From Treponema sp. (GTDB lineage: Bacteria; Spirochaetota; Spirochaetia; Treponematales; Breznakiellaceae): 42,065 bases of DNA. The notes beneath the pieces are model-generated. The model was not told where the DNA came from, made no database searches, and saw nothing but the letters and a program-made list of their open reading frames with translations. The position numbers were made by a program, and so were the translations under genes. This document shows, one piece after another, positions 32,557 to 41,032 of the stretch. Every line of letters starts with the position of its first letter. Within the stretch, counting starts at the first letter, position 1. The DNA lies in assembly GCA_031274035.1 (NCBI GenBank), contig JAISQR010000176.1, positions 1 to 42,065 of the forward strand. Reading direction: 5' to 3'.

Positions 32557-33396
32557 ATGGCAGAGAATATGGCAGAAACTAACATAAGACCAATAAGCGA
32601 GGGCATAAAAAAAAATCAATCCCTAAGAAAAGCCCTCCAAATTTTAGAAGGGATGACCAAGATACATACTCCCGCCCGGCTTCAGGATATTGCCCAGAGT
32701 CTTGATATGCCCCAGAGCACCCTCTTGCGTTTTCTGAATACCTATATTGATTTTGGTTATATAAACCAGGATCCTGCCTCGTCCTGTTATTATCTTACCT
32801 TAAAATTAACCGAACTTGGTTCCCGCGCCAGGGATAAATTTCCTTTCCAAAATTCCCTGCATAAATATGTAAAACAGATAGCAGGATATTTCAGCGAATC
32901 GGCGTCCCTCTGTATCGAACACGATATGCAGATGGTGTATATCGCCACCGAAGAAGGGCCGGGACGTATGCTCCAGACCTTGCAGCGTATAGGGCGTATC
33001 GCCCCTATGCATGCCACCGCGGTAGGTAAACTCCATCTGACAAACTATTCAGAGACAGAGTTGGAGGAACTTGAACGGAAATACGGTTTCCCCAAGTATA
33101 CCGAACATACCATCACCAGCCTGGAATACCTCAAACATGAACTGGAACAGATAAAGGCGCAGCATTTTGCAATGGATGATGAGGAGTGTGAAGTAGGCGT
33201 CCGCTGTATTGCGGTACCGGTTATCGACTTTACGGGGAAAGTGGTGGCAGGTATAAGCCTTTCAGCGCCTATTACCCGGCTTACTTCGGAAAAAACCGAA
33301 TCTATCGTTCAGTATTTGAAGGATATCAGCGTAAGGGCATCCAAAGAACTTGGCTGGGAAGAGGAATACGCCAATTCTGGTATGTCTTTAAAATAA
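32557..33396 (+). CDS. IclR family transcriptional regulator
   Basis: The protein has 279 residues from the ATG at 32557. The N-terminal winged helix (about 20-80) has TPARLQDIAQSLDMPQSTLLRFLNTYIDFGYI. The C-terminal effector domain (about 90-265) has the family landmarks RIAPMHATAVGKLHL (around 148-162), DDEECEVGVRCIAVPVIDFTGKVVAGISLSAP and the final helix. The family usually controls catabolic operons in response to a small acid. No catabolic gene lies beside it; the sugar-acid operon ending at 16571 is about 6 kb away, so its target is not known. Confidence 0.92.
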   Translation: MAENMAETNIRPISEGIKKNQSLRKALQILEGMTKIHTPARLQDIAQSLDMPQSTLLRFLNTYIDFGYINQDPASSCYYLTLKLTELGSRARDKFPFQNSLHKYVKQIAGYFSESASLCIEHDMQMVYIATEEGPGRMLQTLQRIGRIAPMHATAVGKLHLTNYSETELEELERKYGFPKYTEHTITSLEYLKHELEQIKAQHFAMDDEECEVGVRCIAVPVIDFTGKVVAGISLSAPITRLTSEKTESIVQYLKDISVRASKELGWEEEYANSGMSLK

Positions 33397-33409
33397 TTGG
33401 AGCGGCGGG

Positions 33410-33439
33410 GATTTCCCAAAATTTTAGTTTTGGGAAATC
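33410..33439 (+). terminator. Hairpin after the IclR-type gene
   Basis: A perfect 12-bp stem GATTTCCCAAAA / TTTTGGGAAATC surrounds a TTTTAG loop, 14 bases after the stop codon. It lacks a long T run but belongs to the hairpin family also seen at 26914 and 34862. It probably limits read-through or protects the 3' end. Confidence 0.6.
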
Positions 33440-33567
33440 TACCTTAGATTTATGGGTTCAAAACGCCGAATTTTACAGGCGGATGGAGCGGGGGTTGTAT
33501 TTAACATCGGGGCGACGCGGTTTTATCAAATTTTAGCCTGTACTAACCGAATTTTGAATTTGGTTCA

Positions 33568-33681
33568 TTTACAAATGTTATGTAAAGAAGTATAATAGTA
33601 TAAACTTATGGATTTTTTTGGTATATTAAAAATCCATCGGAAAGAGCCGACGGATCAAAAATTCTAAAGATGAGGATAATT
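33568..33681 (+). promoter_or_regulatory. Promoter, palindrome and alternative-hairpin leader of the Fn3/cadherin-like lipoprotein
   Basis: TTTACA (33568-33573), 17 bases, TATAAT (33591-33596). The -35 is one arm of TTTACA-N7-TGTAAA, a possible operator. The leader of about 80 bases can fold two ways that exclude each other: ATGGATTTTT (33608-33617) with AAAAATCCAT (33628-33637), or ATCCATCGG (33632-33640) with CCGACGGAT (33647-33655, one mismatch). GAGG at 33672-33675 is the Shine-Dalgarno. Confidence 0.55.
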
Positions 33682-34656
33682 ATGAAGAAATCATTACTCG
33701 CTTTGCAGGTTGTATTTTTTACTTTACTTTTAGCGCTTTTAAGCTGCGGTTCAACGCCTCCGGCAGCCGAAGAACCGGAAGAAGTAAAGGAAAAATTGAT
33801 TGCGCCTTTCGTTATTGTTTCCAGCGACAAGTCCACTATCAAACTTAACTGGAACAAGGTTGAAGGGGCCACCGGTTACAAGATATATTACAGTACCTCG
33901 GAAGCCGCCCCTTCCAATACCGAGGACCCGCCTTCGGTCATCACGATTGACTCAGGGGATACCCTTAGTACGCAGATCGAAAATATAGGCGCCGGCGCAA
34001 CCTATTTTATCTGGGCCAAGGCAACAGGCGACGGCATTGATAGCGATTGGGCCATGAGCCTGGCGAACAAAATGCCCAATTACAATGCTAATTTAAGCAA
34101 TCTTGAAATTATCGATTATACACTAACGCCCGTCTTTAATCCCGATGTTTATAACTATTCCCTGACATCGCCTGTTGCGTCCGGCGTGGAAACCATAACC
34201 GTTTCAGCGGATCCGGAAGATATTAATGCCCTCGTCAGCGGGGATGGATGCCAGGCGCCTTTCGGTGAAGGGCAGGATGAAAATATCATTACCGTCCGGG
34301 TAACCGCCGAAGACGGGGTAAACTACAACGATTATACCATATATATAAGCCGCGGCGAAATTGTCGAAGCTGAAGAGGAAGAAGACGACGACGATGGGGA
34401 GGGTATAGGCGTCCTTAAACTGCGCGTCCGCCATGATAAAGATAATAAACTGCTTATTCTAAGCTGCCGGGATGGTGAAGGCTACTACCAATGGCATATC
34501 AACGGCATTGTACGCAAAACCACCAGAACCGGAAGGACGCGTATCGATATCTCTCATTTAAGGCCGGGAACCTATACAATCGGTGTAGTGGTGTTTAAAA
34601 AGCAAAATACGATACATTACTCATCGAAAGTTACTATTACAGTAGACGAAGATTAA
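33682..34656 (+). CDS. Lipoprotein with fibronectin III and cadherin-like domains
   Basis: The 324-residue precursor, from the ATG at 33682 (GAGG upstream), has a lipobox ending at C22 (LALLSCGS). Residues about 40-130 read as a fibronectin type III domain (STIKLNWNKVEGATGYKIYY ... YFIWAKATGDGIDSDWA). Residues about 140-222 match the cadherin-like beta-sandwich (PF12733 type: NLSNLEIIDYTLTPVFNPDV, YNYSL, then VTAEDGVNYNDYTIYI). A run of acidic residues (about 228-240) links to a C-terminal beta domain of about 80 residues of unknown type. It is an envelope surface protein, probably for adhesion or structure. A terminator follows. Confidence 0.82.
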   Translation: MKKSLLALQVVFFTLLLALLSCGSTPPAAEEPEEVKEKLIAPFVIVSSDKSTIKLNWNKVEGATGYKIYYSTSEAAPSNTEDPPSVITIDSGDTLSTQIENIGAGATYFIWAKATGDGIDSDWAMSLANKMPNYNANLSNLEIIDYTLTPVFNPDVYNYSLTSPVASGVETITVSADPEDINALVSGDGCQAPFGEGQDENIITVRVTAEDGVNYNDYTIYISRGEIVEAEEEEDDDDGEGIGVLKLRVRHDKDNKLLILSCRDGEGYYQWHINGIVRKTTRTGRTRIDISHLRPGTYTIGVVVFKKQNTIHYSSKVTITVDED

Positions 34657-34955
34657 TTTGGACAGGAGTTTGCGGGCAAAGCCCCGCGGCGCCGCCTCCG
34701 CTGTTTCAGAGGCGGTTTCCTGTAAATATTAGCGAATAACTCCAAAGCCCGTTCACCGCGGGCTTTTTCTATTATTCAAACGCGGTATACTCTGCGGCTG
34801 TTCTTGACCCGCAATTTAGTGCGGGATTGTATATCGTTAAAAAAGGTAACCGCGGGGTTTTCCCAAAACTTCAGTTTTTGGGCGGGACTCCTTCAACAAG
34901 GAATTACCCTTCTATTCTTTTTTTTCTAAATATCGCATATACCTGAGTAGTTACG
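34657..34955. other. Intergenic region before the beta-helix gene
   Basis: It holds the terminator at 34744-34768, a CTTGACCCGCAATT repeat (34803-34816) whose CCCGC...GCGGG forms a small hairpin, and a CCCAAAACTTCAGTTTTTGGG hairpin at 34862-34882 of the family seen elsewhere. No gene is visible. Confidence 0.55.
34744..34768 (+). terminator. Intrinsic terminator after the lipoprotein gene
   Basis: Stem AAAGCCCG (34744-34751) with CGGGCTTT (34759-34766), a seven-base loop and a T5 run. It lies 87 bases after the lipoprotein stop. Confidence 0.8.
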
Positions 34956-34989
34956 AATCTCTCAAATCTGAATATTACAGAGATTTTTT
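34956..34989 (+). terminator. Terminator-like hairpin immediately before the beta-helix gene
   Basis: AATCTCT (34956-34962) pairs with AGAGATT (34979-34985) and is followed by TTTT to 34989. It ends directly at the Shine-Dalgarno GGAAGG (34990-34995) of the next gene. It could be an attenuator or a barrier to read-through from upstream. Confidence 0.45.
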
Positions 34990-35002
34990 GGAAGGTGTGT
35001 TT

Positions 35003-37723
35003 ATGCTAAAAAAGACGATTTTCACGGGTCTTCTCTGCACCGTCCTGCTGTTGACGGCTGCTGGAAGGTCATGGCCGGAGGAATCCTGGTTTGTCAAGGC
35101 AACAGGCAGCGATTTAAACGGCGGGCTTTCCGAGGTTGTTCCCTTTAAAACCCTTGCGCGGGCCCTGGATGCAGCTTCAAATGGAACTGTTAAAACCATT
35201 ACCGTCTTAGGCGTCCTTGATATGCACAGCGAAACTCTCCAATCCGATGAGGGGGTTTTTACCATCGAAAACGCGGGGGATCGGATTCTTATACGCGGCA
35301 AACAGAACCCGGCGGAAGGCGAAGGGGCTGTTTTAAGCGGGAAAGGCGCGGGAACGCGGGTTGTGTATATAGCCGGAAACACCGGTATACGTTTTGAGCG
35401 TATCGGCATACAGGACGCGGAGACCGGTCAGTATGGCGGCGGACTTATGATCAGAGATGCCCATGTTACGCTGGGGGAAGGGGTCTGGATAAGCGGCAAC
35501 CGGACGGAGGCCTCGGGCGGCGGCGTTGCTGCTACGGATGCCTGCGTTTTAACAATTGAAGGCGCGGATATCAGCGGCAACGAGGCGGCCCGGGACGGCG
35601 GCGGGCTTATTGTCAGTGATACCGCGTCGGTCATCATGCTTTCAGGAAAGATCGGCGGCAACGAAGCGGCATGGGCCGGGGGTGCGGGCGTTTCAGGTAC
35701 ATTTACGATGGAGGGCGGAACCATAGCCGGTAACAGGGCCGCCAATTCGGGCGGCGGCGTCTACGCTTTTAAGGGAAGCAATGTTTCCATGAAGAACGGC
35801 GGGATCAGCGGCAACGAAGCGGCGGCGGGCGGGGGCTTAGGCGTTTCAGGTGAATTTACGATGGAGGGCGGGATTATAACCGGTAACAAGGCCGCCAATT
35901 CAGGCGGCGGCGTCTGGGCCTTTGAGGGAAGCAGCGTTTCCATGAAGGGCGGCGGGATCAGCGGCAACGAAGCGGCATGGGCCGCGGGCTTGGGTGTTTT
36001 AGGTACATTCACGATGGATGGCGGTGAGGTCAGCGGAAATAAAGCGGATGAGGACGGCGGCGGGCTTATTGTCAGTGATACCGCCTCGGCCGTCATGTTT
36101 TCGGGGAAGATCAGCGGCAACAGGGCGGGGCGGAACGGCGGGGCCGTTAATATCTACGCAGGCGGCGGCTTTAACTTGCACGGCGGCGAGATCAGCGGCA
36201 ACGAAGGCGCAAGCGCGGGCGGTCTGGCTGTTTCTGGCGGGTTTACGATGGAGGGCGGAACAATAGCCGGTAACAGGGCCGCCAATTCAGGCGGCGGCGT
36301 CTATGCCTTTAAGGGAAGCAGCGTTTCCATAAAGAACGGCGGGATCAGCGGCAACGAGACGGCTGGGAACGGAGGCGGTATTTTTGTCGGGGATGCCGCC
36401 TCGGTCATCATGCTTTCGGGGAAGATCAGCGGCAACAAGGCAGGGCGGAACGGAGGGGGCGTTAATATCTATACAGGCGGCAGCTTTAACCTGTGCGGCG
36501 GTGAAATTACCGGCAACGAAGCGGCATGGGCAGGCGGTCTGGTTGCGGCAGGCGAATTTACGATGAAGGGCGGGAGCATAGCCGGTAACAGGGCCGCCAA
36601 TTCAGGCGGCGGCGTCTACGCCTTTGGGGGAAGCGGCGTTTCCATACAGGACGGTGTGATCAGCGGGAATAAAGCGGATACCGGCGGCGGTATTTTTGCC
36701 GGGGATGGCTGTGTTTTAATAATTGAAGATGCAGAGATTAGCGGTAATGAAGCGGCCCAGGACGGCGGCGGGCTTTTTGCCGGTAACAGCGTATCGGTCA
36801 TCATGCTTTCGGGGAAGATCAGCGGCAACAGGGCAGGCCGGAACGGAGGGGGTGTTGAAATCTACACAGGCGGCAGCTTTAATATGCACGGCGGCGGGAT
36901 CAGCGGCAACGAAGCGGTATGGGCGGGCGGTCTGGCTGTTTCAGGTGAATTTACGATGGAGGGCGGAACCATAGCCGGTAACAGGGCCGCCAATTCAGGC
37001 GGCGGCGTCTATGCCTTTGAGGGGAGCAGCGTTTCCATAAAGAACGGCGAAATCAGCGGCAACGAGACGGCTGGGAACGGCGCGGGTATTCTGGCCTTTG
37101 AAGATAGTTCCCTTACCCTGGCGGGCGGCATTATCCGCGGCAACCAGGCGGCCCTATCCGGGGGCGGAGTACTCACCTACGGACGCTTTGTGATGAACGG
37201 CGGGAAAATCATCGCGAACCACGCAAAAGACGGCGGCGGTGTTGTCGTTAGAGACCAGAGTGAGTTCAGACTGCTGGACGGGGAAATTTCCGGCAATCAG
37301 GCCCTGCGTGTAGGCGGTGTTTTGGTTTTCGGCGTTTTTATCATGGAAGGCGGCGCGGTCAGCGGTAATTACGGCGTCTATGCGGGCGGCGTCGGCACTG
37401 ACACAGGCGGTGTTTTTACAATGGAGGGCGGCCTTATCGAGCAGAACCAGGGCGGACTGGGAGCCGGGGGGCTGCGGATAATTATGGGGGCACGGGCCCT
37501 TATGTCGGGCGGCAAGATACGCGGCAATCAGGCGCACCAGGGGGGAGGAGTCCTGCTATACTCAGGCGGCGGCTTTACCCTGGAAGGCGGCGAGATTGAA
37601 GGGAACCTGGCAAATGAAGGCGGCGGCATCTTTATGAACAAGGGCGGCAGTTTTACCCGGACAGGCGGTTCCATACAGAGTAACGATGCATCCTTGGGCG
37701 CCGATACGATAAGCGAAAATTGA
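35003..37723 (+). CDS. Exported repeat-rich beta-helix protein (polymorphic outer membrane protein-like)
   Basis: The protein has 906 residues from the ATG at 35003 (GGAAGG upstream). A signal peptide (about 1-24) is followed by a cap with parallel beta-helix character (WFVKATGSDLNGGLSEVVPF; about 27-130). About 30 turns then carry the motifs GGGV/GGGI and ISGN/IAGN, like the GGAI/FxxN repeats of chlamydial Pmp proteins. A unit FTMEGGTIAGNRAANSGGGV followed by YAFKGSSVSIKNGGISGNE recurs five times, nearly unchanged at DNA level. No C-terminal autotransporter barrel is seen; it ends in QSNDASLGADTISEN. It is likely surface-exposed or secreted, possibly an adhesin. The WD40-caspase gene follows after 50 bases. 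Confidence 0.82.
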   Translation: MLKKTIFTGLLCTVLLLTAAGRSWPEESWFVKATGSDLNGGLSEVVPFKTLARALDAASNGTVKTITVLGVLDMHSETLQSDEGVFTIENAGDRILIRGKQNPAEGEGAVLSGKGAGTRVVYIAGNTGIRFERIGIQDAETGQYGGGLMIRDAHVTLGEGVWISGNRTEASGGGVAATDACVLTIEGADISGNEAARDGGGLIVSDTASVIMLSGKIGGNEAAWAGGAGVSGTFTMEGGTIAGNRAANSGGGVYAFKGSNVSMKNGGISGNEAAAGGGLGVSGEFTMEGGIITGNKAANSGGGVWAFEGSSVSMKGGGISGNEAAWAAGLGVLGTFTMDGGEVSGNKADEDGGGLIVSDTASAVMFSGKISGNRAGRNGGAVNIYAGGGFNLHGGEISGNEGASAGGLAVSGGFTMEGGTIAGNRAANSGGGVYAFKGSSVSIKNGGISGNETAGNGGGIFVGDAASVIMLSGKISGNKAGRNGGGVNIYTGGSFNLCGGEITGNEAAWAGGLVAAGEFTMKGGSIAGNRAANSGGGVYAFGGSGVSIQDGVISGNKADTGGGIFAGDGCVLIIEDAEISGNEAAQDGGGLFAGNSVSVIMLSGKISGNRAGRNGGGVEIYTGGSFNMHGGGISGNEAVWAGGLAVSGEFTMEGGTIAGNRAANSGGGVYAFEGSSVSIKNGEISGNETAGNGAGILAFEDSSLTLAGGIIRGNQAALSGGGVLTYGRFVMNGGKIIANHAKDGGGVVVRDQSEFRLLDGEISGNQALRVGGVLVFGVFIMEGGAVSGNYGVYAGGVGTDTGGVFTMEGGLIEQNQGGLGAGGLRIIMGARALMSGGKIRGNQAHQGGGVLLYSGGGFTLEGGEIEGNLANEGGGIFMNKGGSFTRTGGSIQSNDASLGADTISEN
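35701..37070 (+). repeat. Near-identical ~120-bp coding repeats in the beta-helix gene
   Basis: Five copies of a unit beginning TTTACGATGGAGGGCGG and including GGTAACAGGGCCGCCAATTC start near 35701, 35850, 36241, 36558 and 36952. Longer blocks that include the AAGATCAGCGGCAACA unit (near 36106, 36422, 36816) also recur. The high DNA identity makes recombination or slippage between copies likely, which would change protein length in steps of whole turns. Confidence 0.75.
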
Positions 37724-37773
37724 GATTTTAGAGCCGCAAAGGGATATATTGTATCTGTGGAAGAGGTTGTGTA

Positions 37774-40700
37774 ATGAAAAAGACATTGCTTTCTATTATA
37801 GTGCTTTTTCTTGTTCCTTTACTGGGGGCCCAGGAAGTTTCGGTTTATCCGCAATTAGGACATAGCGATCTGATCAATACCGCGGTCTACAGCCCTGACG
37901 GAAAATTTATTCTCTCCTCATCCTGGGACGAAACCCTCAAGATATGGGATGCGGTTTCGGGCAGGGAGCTTAAAACCATAGCGGCGCACGGTAGAACCCC
38001 GCTCTGCGCGGTCTGGGACAACAGGGGCCTCTTCCTTGCGGCAGGCTTCTGGGACGGCTCGGTAAGCATCTGGGATAGGGAAAGCGGGGCGGAACTGAAA
38101 ACCTTTAAAGGCCACACAAGCACCGTCAATGCAATCTTCTTCACTGCCGATGACAGCCGGATAATCACCGCTTCCTTTGACGGGACAATCAAGGTATGGG
38201 ACAGCGGATCCGCGGAAAATACCGGAACGATAATCGCGTCGGGCACGGTTAACGCGGCGGTTTGTAGTCCGAATGGAAAAAATTTGGCCTCCGGCGGCGG
38301 AGACGGCATAGTACAGGTCTGGGAGACGGAAACCGGCGCCAAGCTGGGGGCTTTTGCGGGGATAGGCGGCGCGGTTACCTCCCTTGCCTGGACCGCCGGT
38401 AAGAACCGTATTATCGCCGGTTACTTTGACGGAAGCATAGCGGTTTGGGATGCGGAGAGCGGAAAGCTGTTAAAGACGATGAGCGCTCATAGGGGGGCGG
38501 TGAGTAGTCTTGCGGTGAACCCCGCGGCAACACGTATCGTTTCAGGCTCTATGGATAGAACGCTTAAAATGTGGGATATGGAAAGCGGCGCTCTGGTACT
38601 GTCCATGATAGGCCACGAGAGGCCGGTACGATCCCTTGCATGGAATCCAGCGGGAAGGCGGGTGCTTTCAGCCTCCTTTGATAAGACCATCAGGGAGTGG
38701 GATGCGGAATCGGGCGTATTGCTGGCCTCTTATTCAGGCTGGATTGATTACGCCTTTTCCGCAGACTTCCGGTTTGATATGAAATACATACTCTCCGGGG
38801 CGGCTAATACGCTGGATTCAGAGGGCGCCCTGCATATCTGGGATATGGAAACCGGCGCTCTGCTTACATCCCTAAAAGGACACGCCAAAGGTGTTACGGA
38901 CGCCGCGTTCAGCCCGGACGGCAGCCTGGCGCTTTCCGGCTCCGGTGATACATCCCTTAAAATATGGGACGTGGAATCGGGCTCGCTTCTCCATACCCTG
39001 AGCGGCCATAGCGACCGGATTACCAGGGCCCTTTTCAGCCCGGACGGCGGCCGTATTTTGTCCGCTTCCTGGGACGGGACGCTGAGGATATGGGACGCGG
39101 CAAGCGGCGCCGAATTAAAAACGCTCACCGGTAATACCGACATTGTTTACGCCGCAGCCTGGAACCCCGGGGGCATGCGGGTACTTTCAGGCTGCCGGGA
39201 CGGTTCTATCCGCGAATGGGATGCCGAAACCGGCCTTGAACTGGGCTCGTTTAACCCCAACGACGGCGGTATTTCCTGTGTAGTGTACAGCCCGGACGGT
39301 AAACAGTTTGCGTATGGTTCTTATAGAAAGATAGTAAGCGTGTATAAGACGGGCATGGACAAAGAGAATCGATTGTTTAATCTTGAAGGTCATGGGGACG
39401 CCGTTAATACCCTTGCCTACAGCCCTGACGGAAAATGGATACTCTCGGCCTCGGGACAAACGGATACTTCTTCAGGGGATAAAACTATCCGCATTTGGAG
39501 CGCGGAAACCGGCAGGGAATTGCTCTGTCTTCCCGGTCATACCAACAATGTTGCATCCGCGGCCTTTAGCCCGGACGGACGGTATATCATTTCCAGTTCC
39601 AGTGATGGTACGGTTAGGCTCTGGGCCGTAGAGCTTAATACAGAGAGCGGTATTCTTTCGGGCAGGGAAACGCTCCGGTTTATTGCCTTTGCCAACGGGG
39701 AATGGATTTGCATTACGCCGGAAGGTTACTACAACGCGTCGGCGCGCGGCGATCAGCGCCTCAATGTGCGGATAGGCGATGAGGTTTACGGCATGGACAA
39801 TTTTCGGGGGGTATTCTACCGGCCCGACGCAGTTTCTACCGCGCTTTCCGGGGATAACAAAGCCTACTTAGCCTCTATAGGGGGCAGACGTATACAGGAC
39901 GCGGGGGATTTTCTGCCGCCTAAAATTGAAATTCAGGATTCTGAACTGAAAATAGAGGCGGGGACAGCCCGCATTCCCGTTATATTTACCGGCGAAACTC
40001 AGCCGGTAAAGAACGTCCGCGTGATTGTACGCGGCCACCTTATAGCCCATGAAGAAATGGAGGGAGCGGAAAGCAGCCGGGAGCGGGGAGTGTCTGAGCC
40101 CCGCCGTTTTGAGAGGACCTACCCTGTTACGTTGAAACCAGGCTGGAATAGTATAGAGATCATCGCAGACAACGGCTTTTCTGACGATTCCCGAATCATC
40201 GAGATATACTATGCGGGATCAGAAGCCGCCCCCGTACCTAACCTGTGGATACTTGCCATAGGGGTTAATCAGTATGAGGATGCTGTTCTGGAGGATCTTT
40301 CCTACGCAGCCGCAGATGCCCAGGGCATCGTCAGGAGCTTCAAGGCCCAGGAAGGCGCCCTCTACGGCAAGGTAAACAGCCTCCTTGTTACCGGAGAACA
40401 GGAAAAAGGCCCTACGCGGGAGGCTGTTATAGAAGGTCTCTCCTTTCTTAAACAAGCCGGCGGACAGGATATCACGGTGCTTTTTATGGCAGGACACGGG
40501 GTCAGCGACCGCGATAACAATTTTCTTTTCCTTCCCGCGGATGCGGCCCATACCGGCGATATTACAGTCTGGGAAAACGCGGTAAGCCGTCAGGAAATTG
40601 ATGCTGTCTTACGAAGAATCCTGGGACAGAAGATCGTCTTTATTGACGCATGCCATTCTGCGGGGGTAGCCGGAGGCAGGGCAAAATCGGTCGATTCCAA

Positions 40701-41019
40701 CCGTCTCTTCCGCGACATGGATGACGGCAGTACCATAGTGCTGACTTCAAGCAGAGGTAATGAATCGTCCCTGGAACGCGCCGAATTTGGACACGGCCTT
40801 TTTACCTACAGCATTATTCAGGGGCTGGCCGGCGCCGCGGACCTGGACATAGGCGGCTTAGGTAAGGACGGGCTTATAACACTTAACGAACTTAATACCT
40901 ATGTACAGATCATGGTGCCCCGCTTAAGCGGCAGGAAGCAGAATCCGACAATAAATACACCGGCGGGATTTTCCGATTTTGATATTGCGGATCTGCGGAA
41001 AATTGGGTATATTGAGTAA
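37774..41019 (+). CDS. Exported WD40 double-propeller protein with C-terminal caspase (peptidase C14) domain
   Basis: The 1081-residue protein has a signal peptide (about 1-19, ending LLGAQ). Fourteen WD40 repeats (about 26-625) end in IWD-type motifs, enough for two seven-bladed propellers. A linker (about 626-820) with a beta-sandwich-like part (IEIQDSELKIEAGTARIPVI) leads to the caspase-like domain (about 820-1060). It opens NLWILAIGVNQYEDAVLEDL and has catalytic H908 (MAGHGVSD) and C960 (FIDACHSAG), followed by VLTSSRGNESSLERAEFGHG and a helix-rich end. Both residues of the His-Cys dyad are intact, so protease activity is plausible. The signal peptide places it outside the cytoplasm, which is unusual for signalling-type WD40-caspase proteins. 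A DUF4384-like gene follows after 13 bases. Confidence 0.88.
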   Translation: MKKTLLSIIVLFLVPLLGAQEVSVYPQLGHSDLINTAVYSPDGKFILSSSWDETLKIWDAVSGRELKTIAAHGRTPLCAVWDNRGLFLAAGFWDGSVSIWDRESGAELKTFKGHTSTVNAIFFTADDSRIITASFDGTIKVWDSGSAENTGTIIASGTVNAAVCSPNGKNLASGGGDGIVQVWETETGAKLGAFAGIGGAVTSLAWTAGKNRIIAGYFDGSIAVWDAESGKLLKTMSAHRGAVSSLAVNPAATRIVSGSMDRTLKMWDMESGALVLSMIGHERPVRSLAWNPAGRRVLSASFDKTIREWDAESGVLLASYSGWIDYAFSADFRFDMKYILSGAANTLDSEGALHIWDMETGALLTSLKGHAKGVTDAAFSPDGSLALSGSGDTSLKIWDVESGSLLHTLSGHSDRITRALFSPDGGRILSASWDGTLRIWDAASGAELKTLTGNTDIVYAAAWNPGGMRVLSGCRDGSIREWDAETGLELGSFNPNDGGISCVVYSPDGKQFAYGSYRKIVSVYKTGMDKENRLFNLEGHGDAVNTLAYSPDGKWILSASGQTDTSSGDKTIRIWSAETGRELLCLPGHTNNVASAAFSPDGRYIISSSSDGTVRLWAVELNTESGILSGRETLRFIAFANGEWICITPEGYYNASARGDQRLNVRIGDEVYGMDNFRGVFYRPDAVSTALSGDNKAYLASIGGRRIQDAGDFLPPKIEIQDSELKIEAGTARIPVIFTGETQPVKNVRVIVRGHLIAHEEMEGAESSRERGVSEPRRFERTYPVTLKPGWNSIEIIADNGFSDDSRIIEIYYAGSEAAPVPNLWILAIGVNQYEDAVLEDLSYAAADAQGIVRSFKAQEGALYGKVNSLLVTGEQEKGPTREAVIEGLSFLKQAGGQDITVLFMAGHGVSDRDNNFLFLPADAAHTGDITVWENAVSRQEIDAVLRRILGQKIVFIDACHSAGVAGGRAKSVDSNRLFRDMDDGSTIVLTSSRGNESSLERAEFGHGLFTYSIIQGLAGAADLDIGGLGKDGLITLNELNTYVQIMVPRLSGRKQNPTINTPAGFSDFDIADLRKIGYIE

Positions 41020-41032
41020 GGAGATAGTTAAA

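Noticed and set aside
35428-36120. Minus-strand open frames opposite the beta-helix gene
   Set aside because: They are Pro/Ser-rich mirror readings of the GGC-rich repeats, without start signals.
35701-37070. Possible CRISPR array
   Set aside because: The repeated units are long, contiguous, in frame and encode a beta-helix; there are no unique spacers and no cas genes. No CRISPR array was seen elsewhere in the window.
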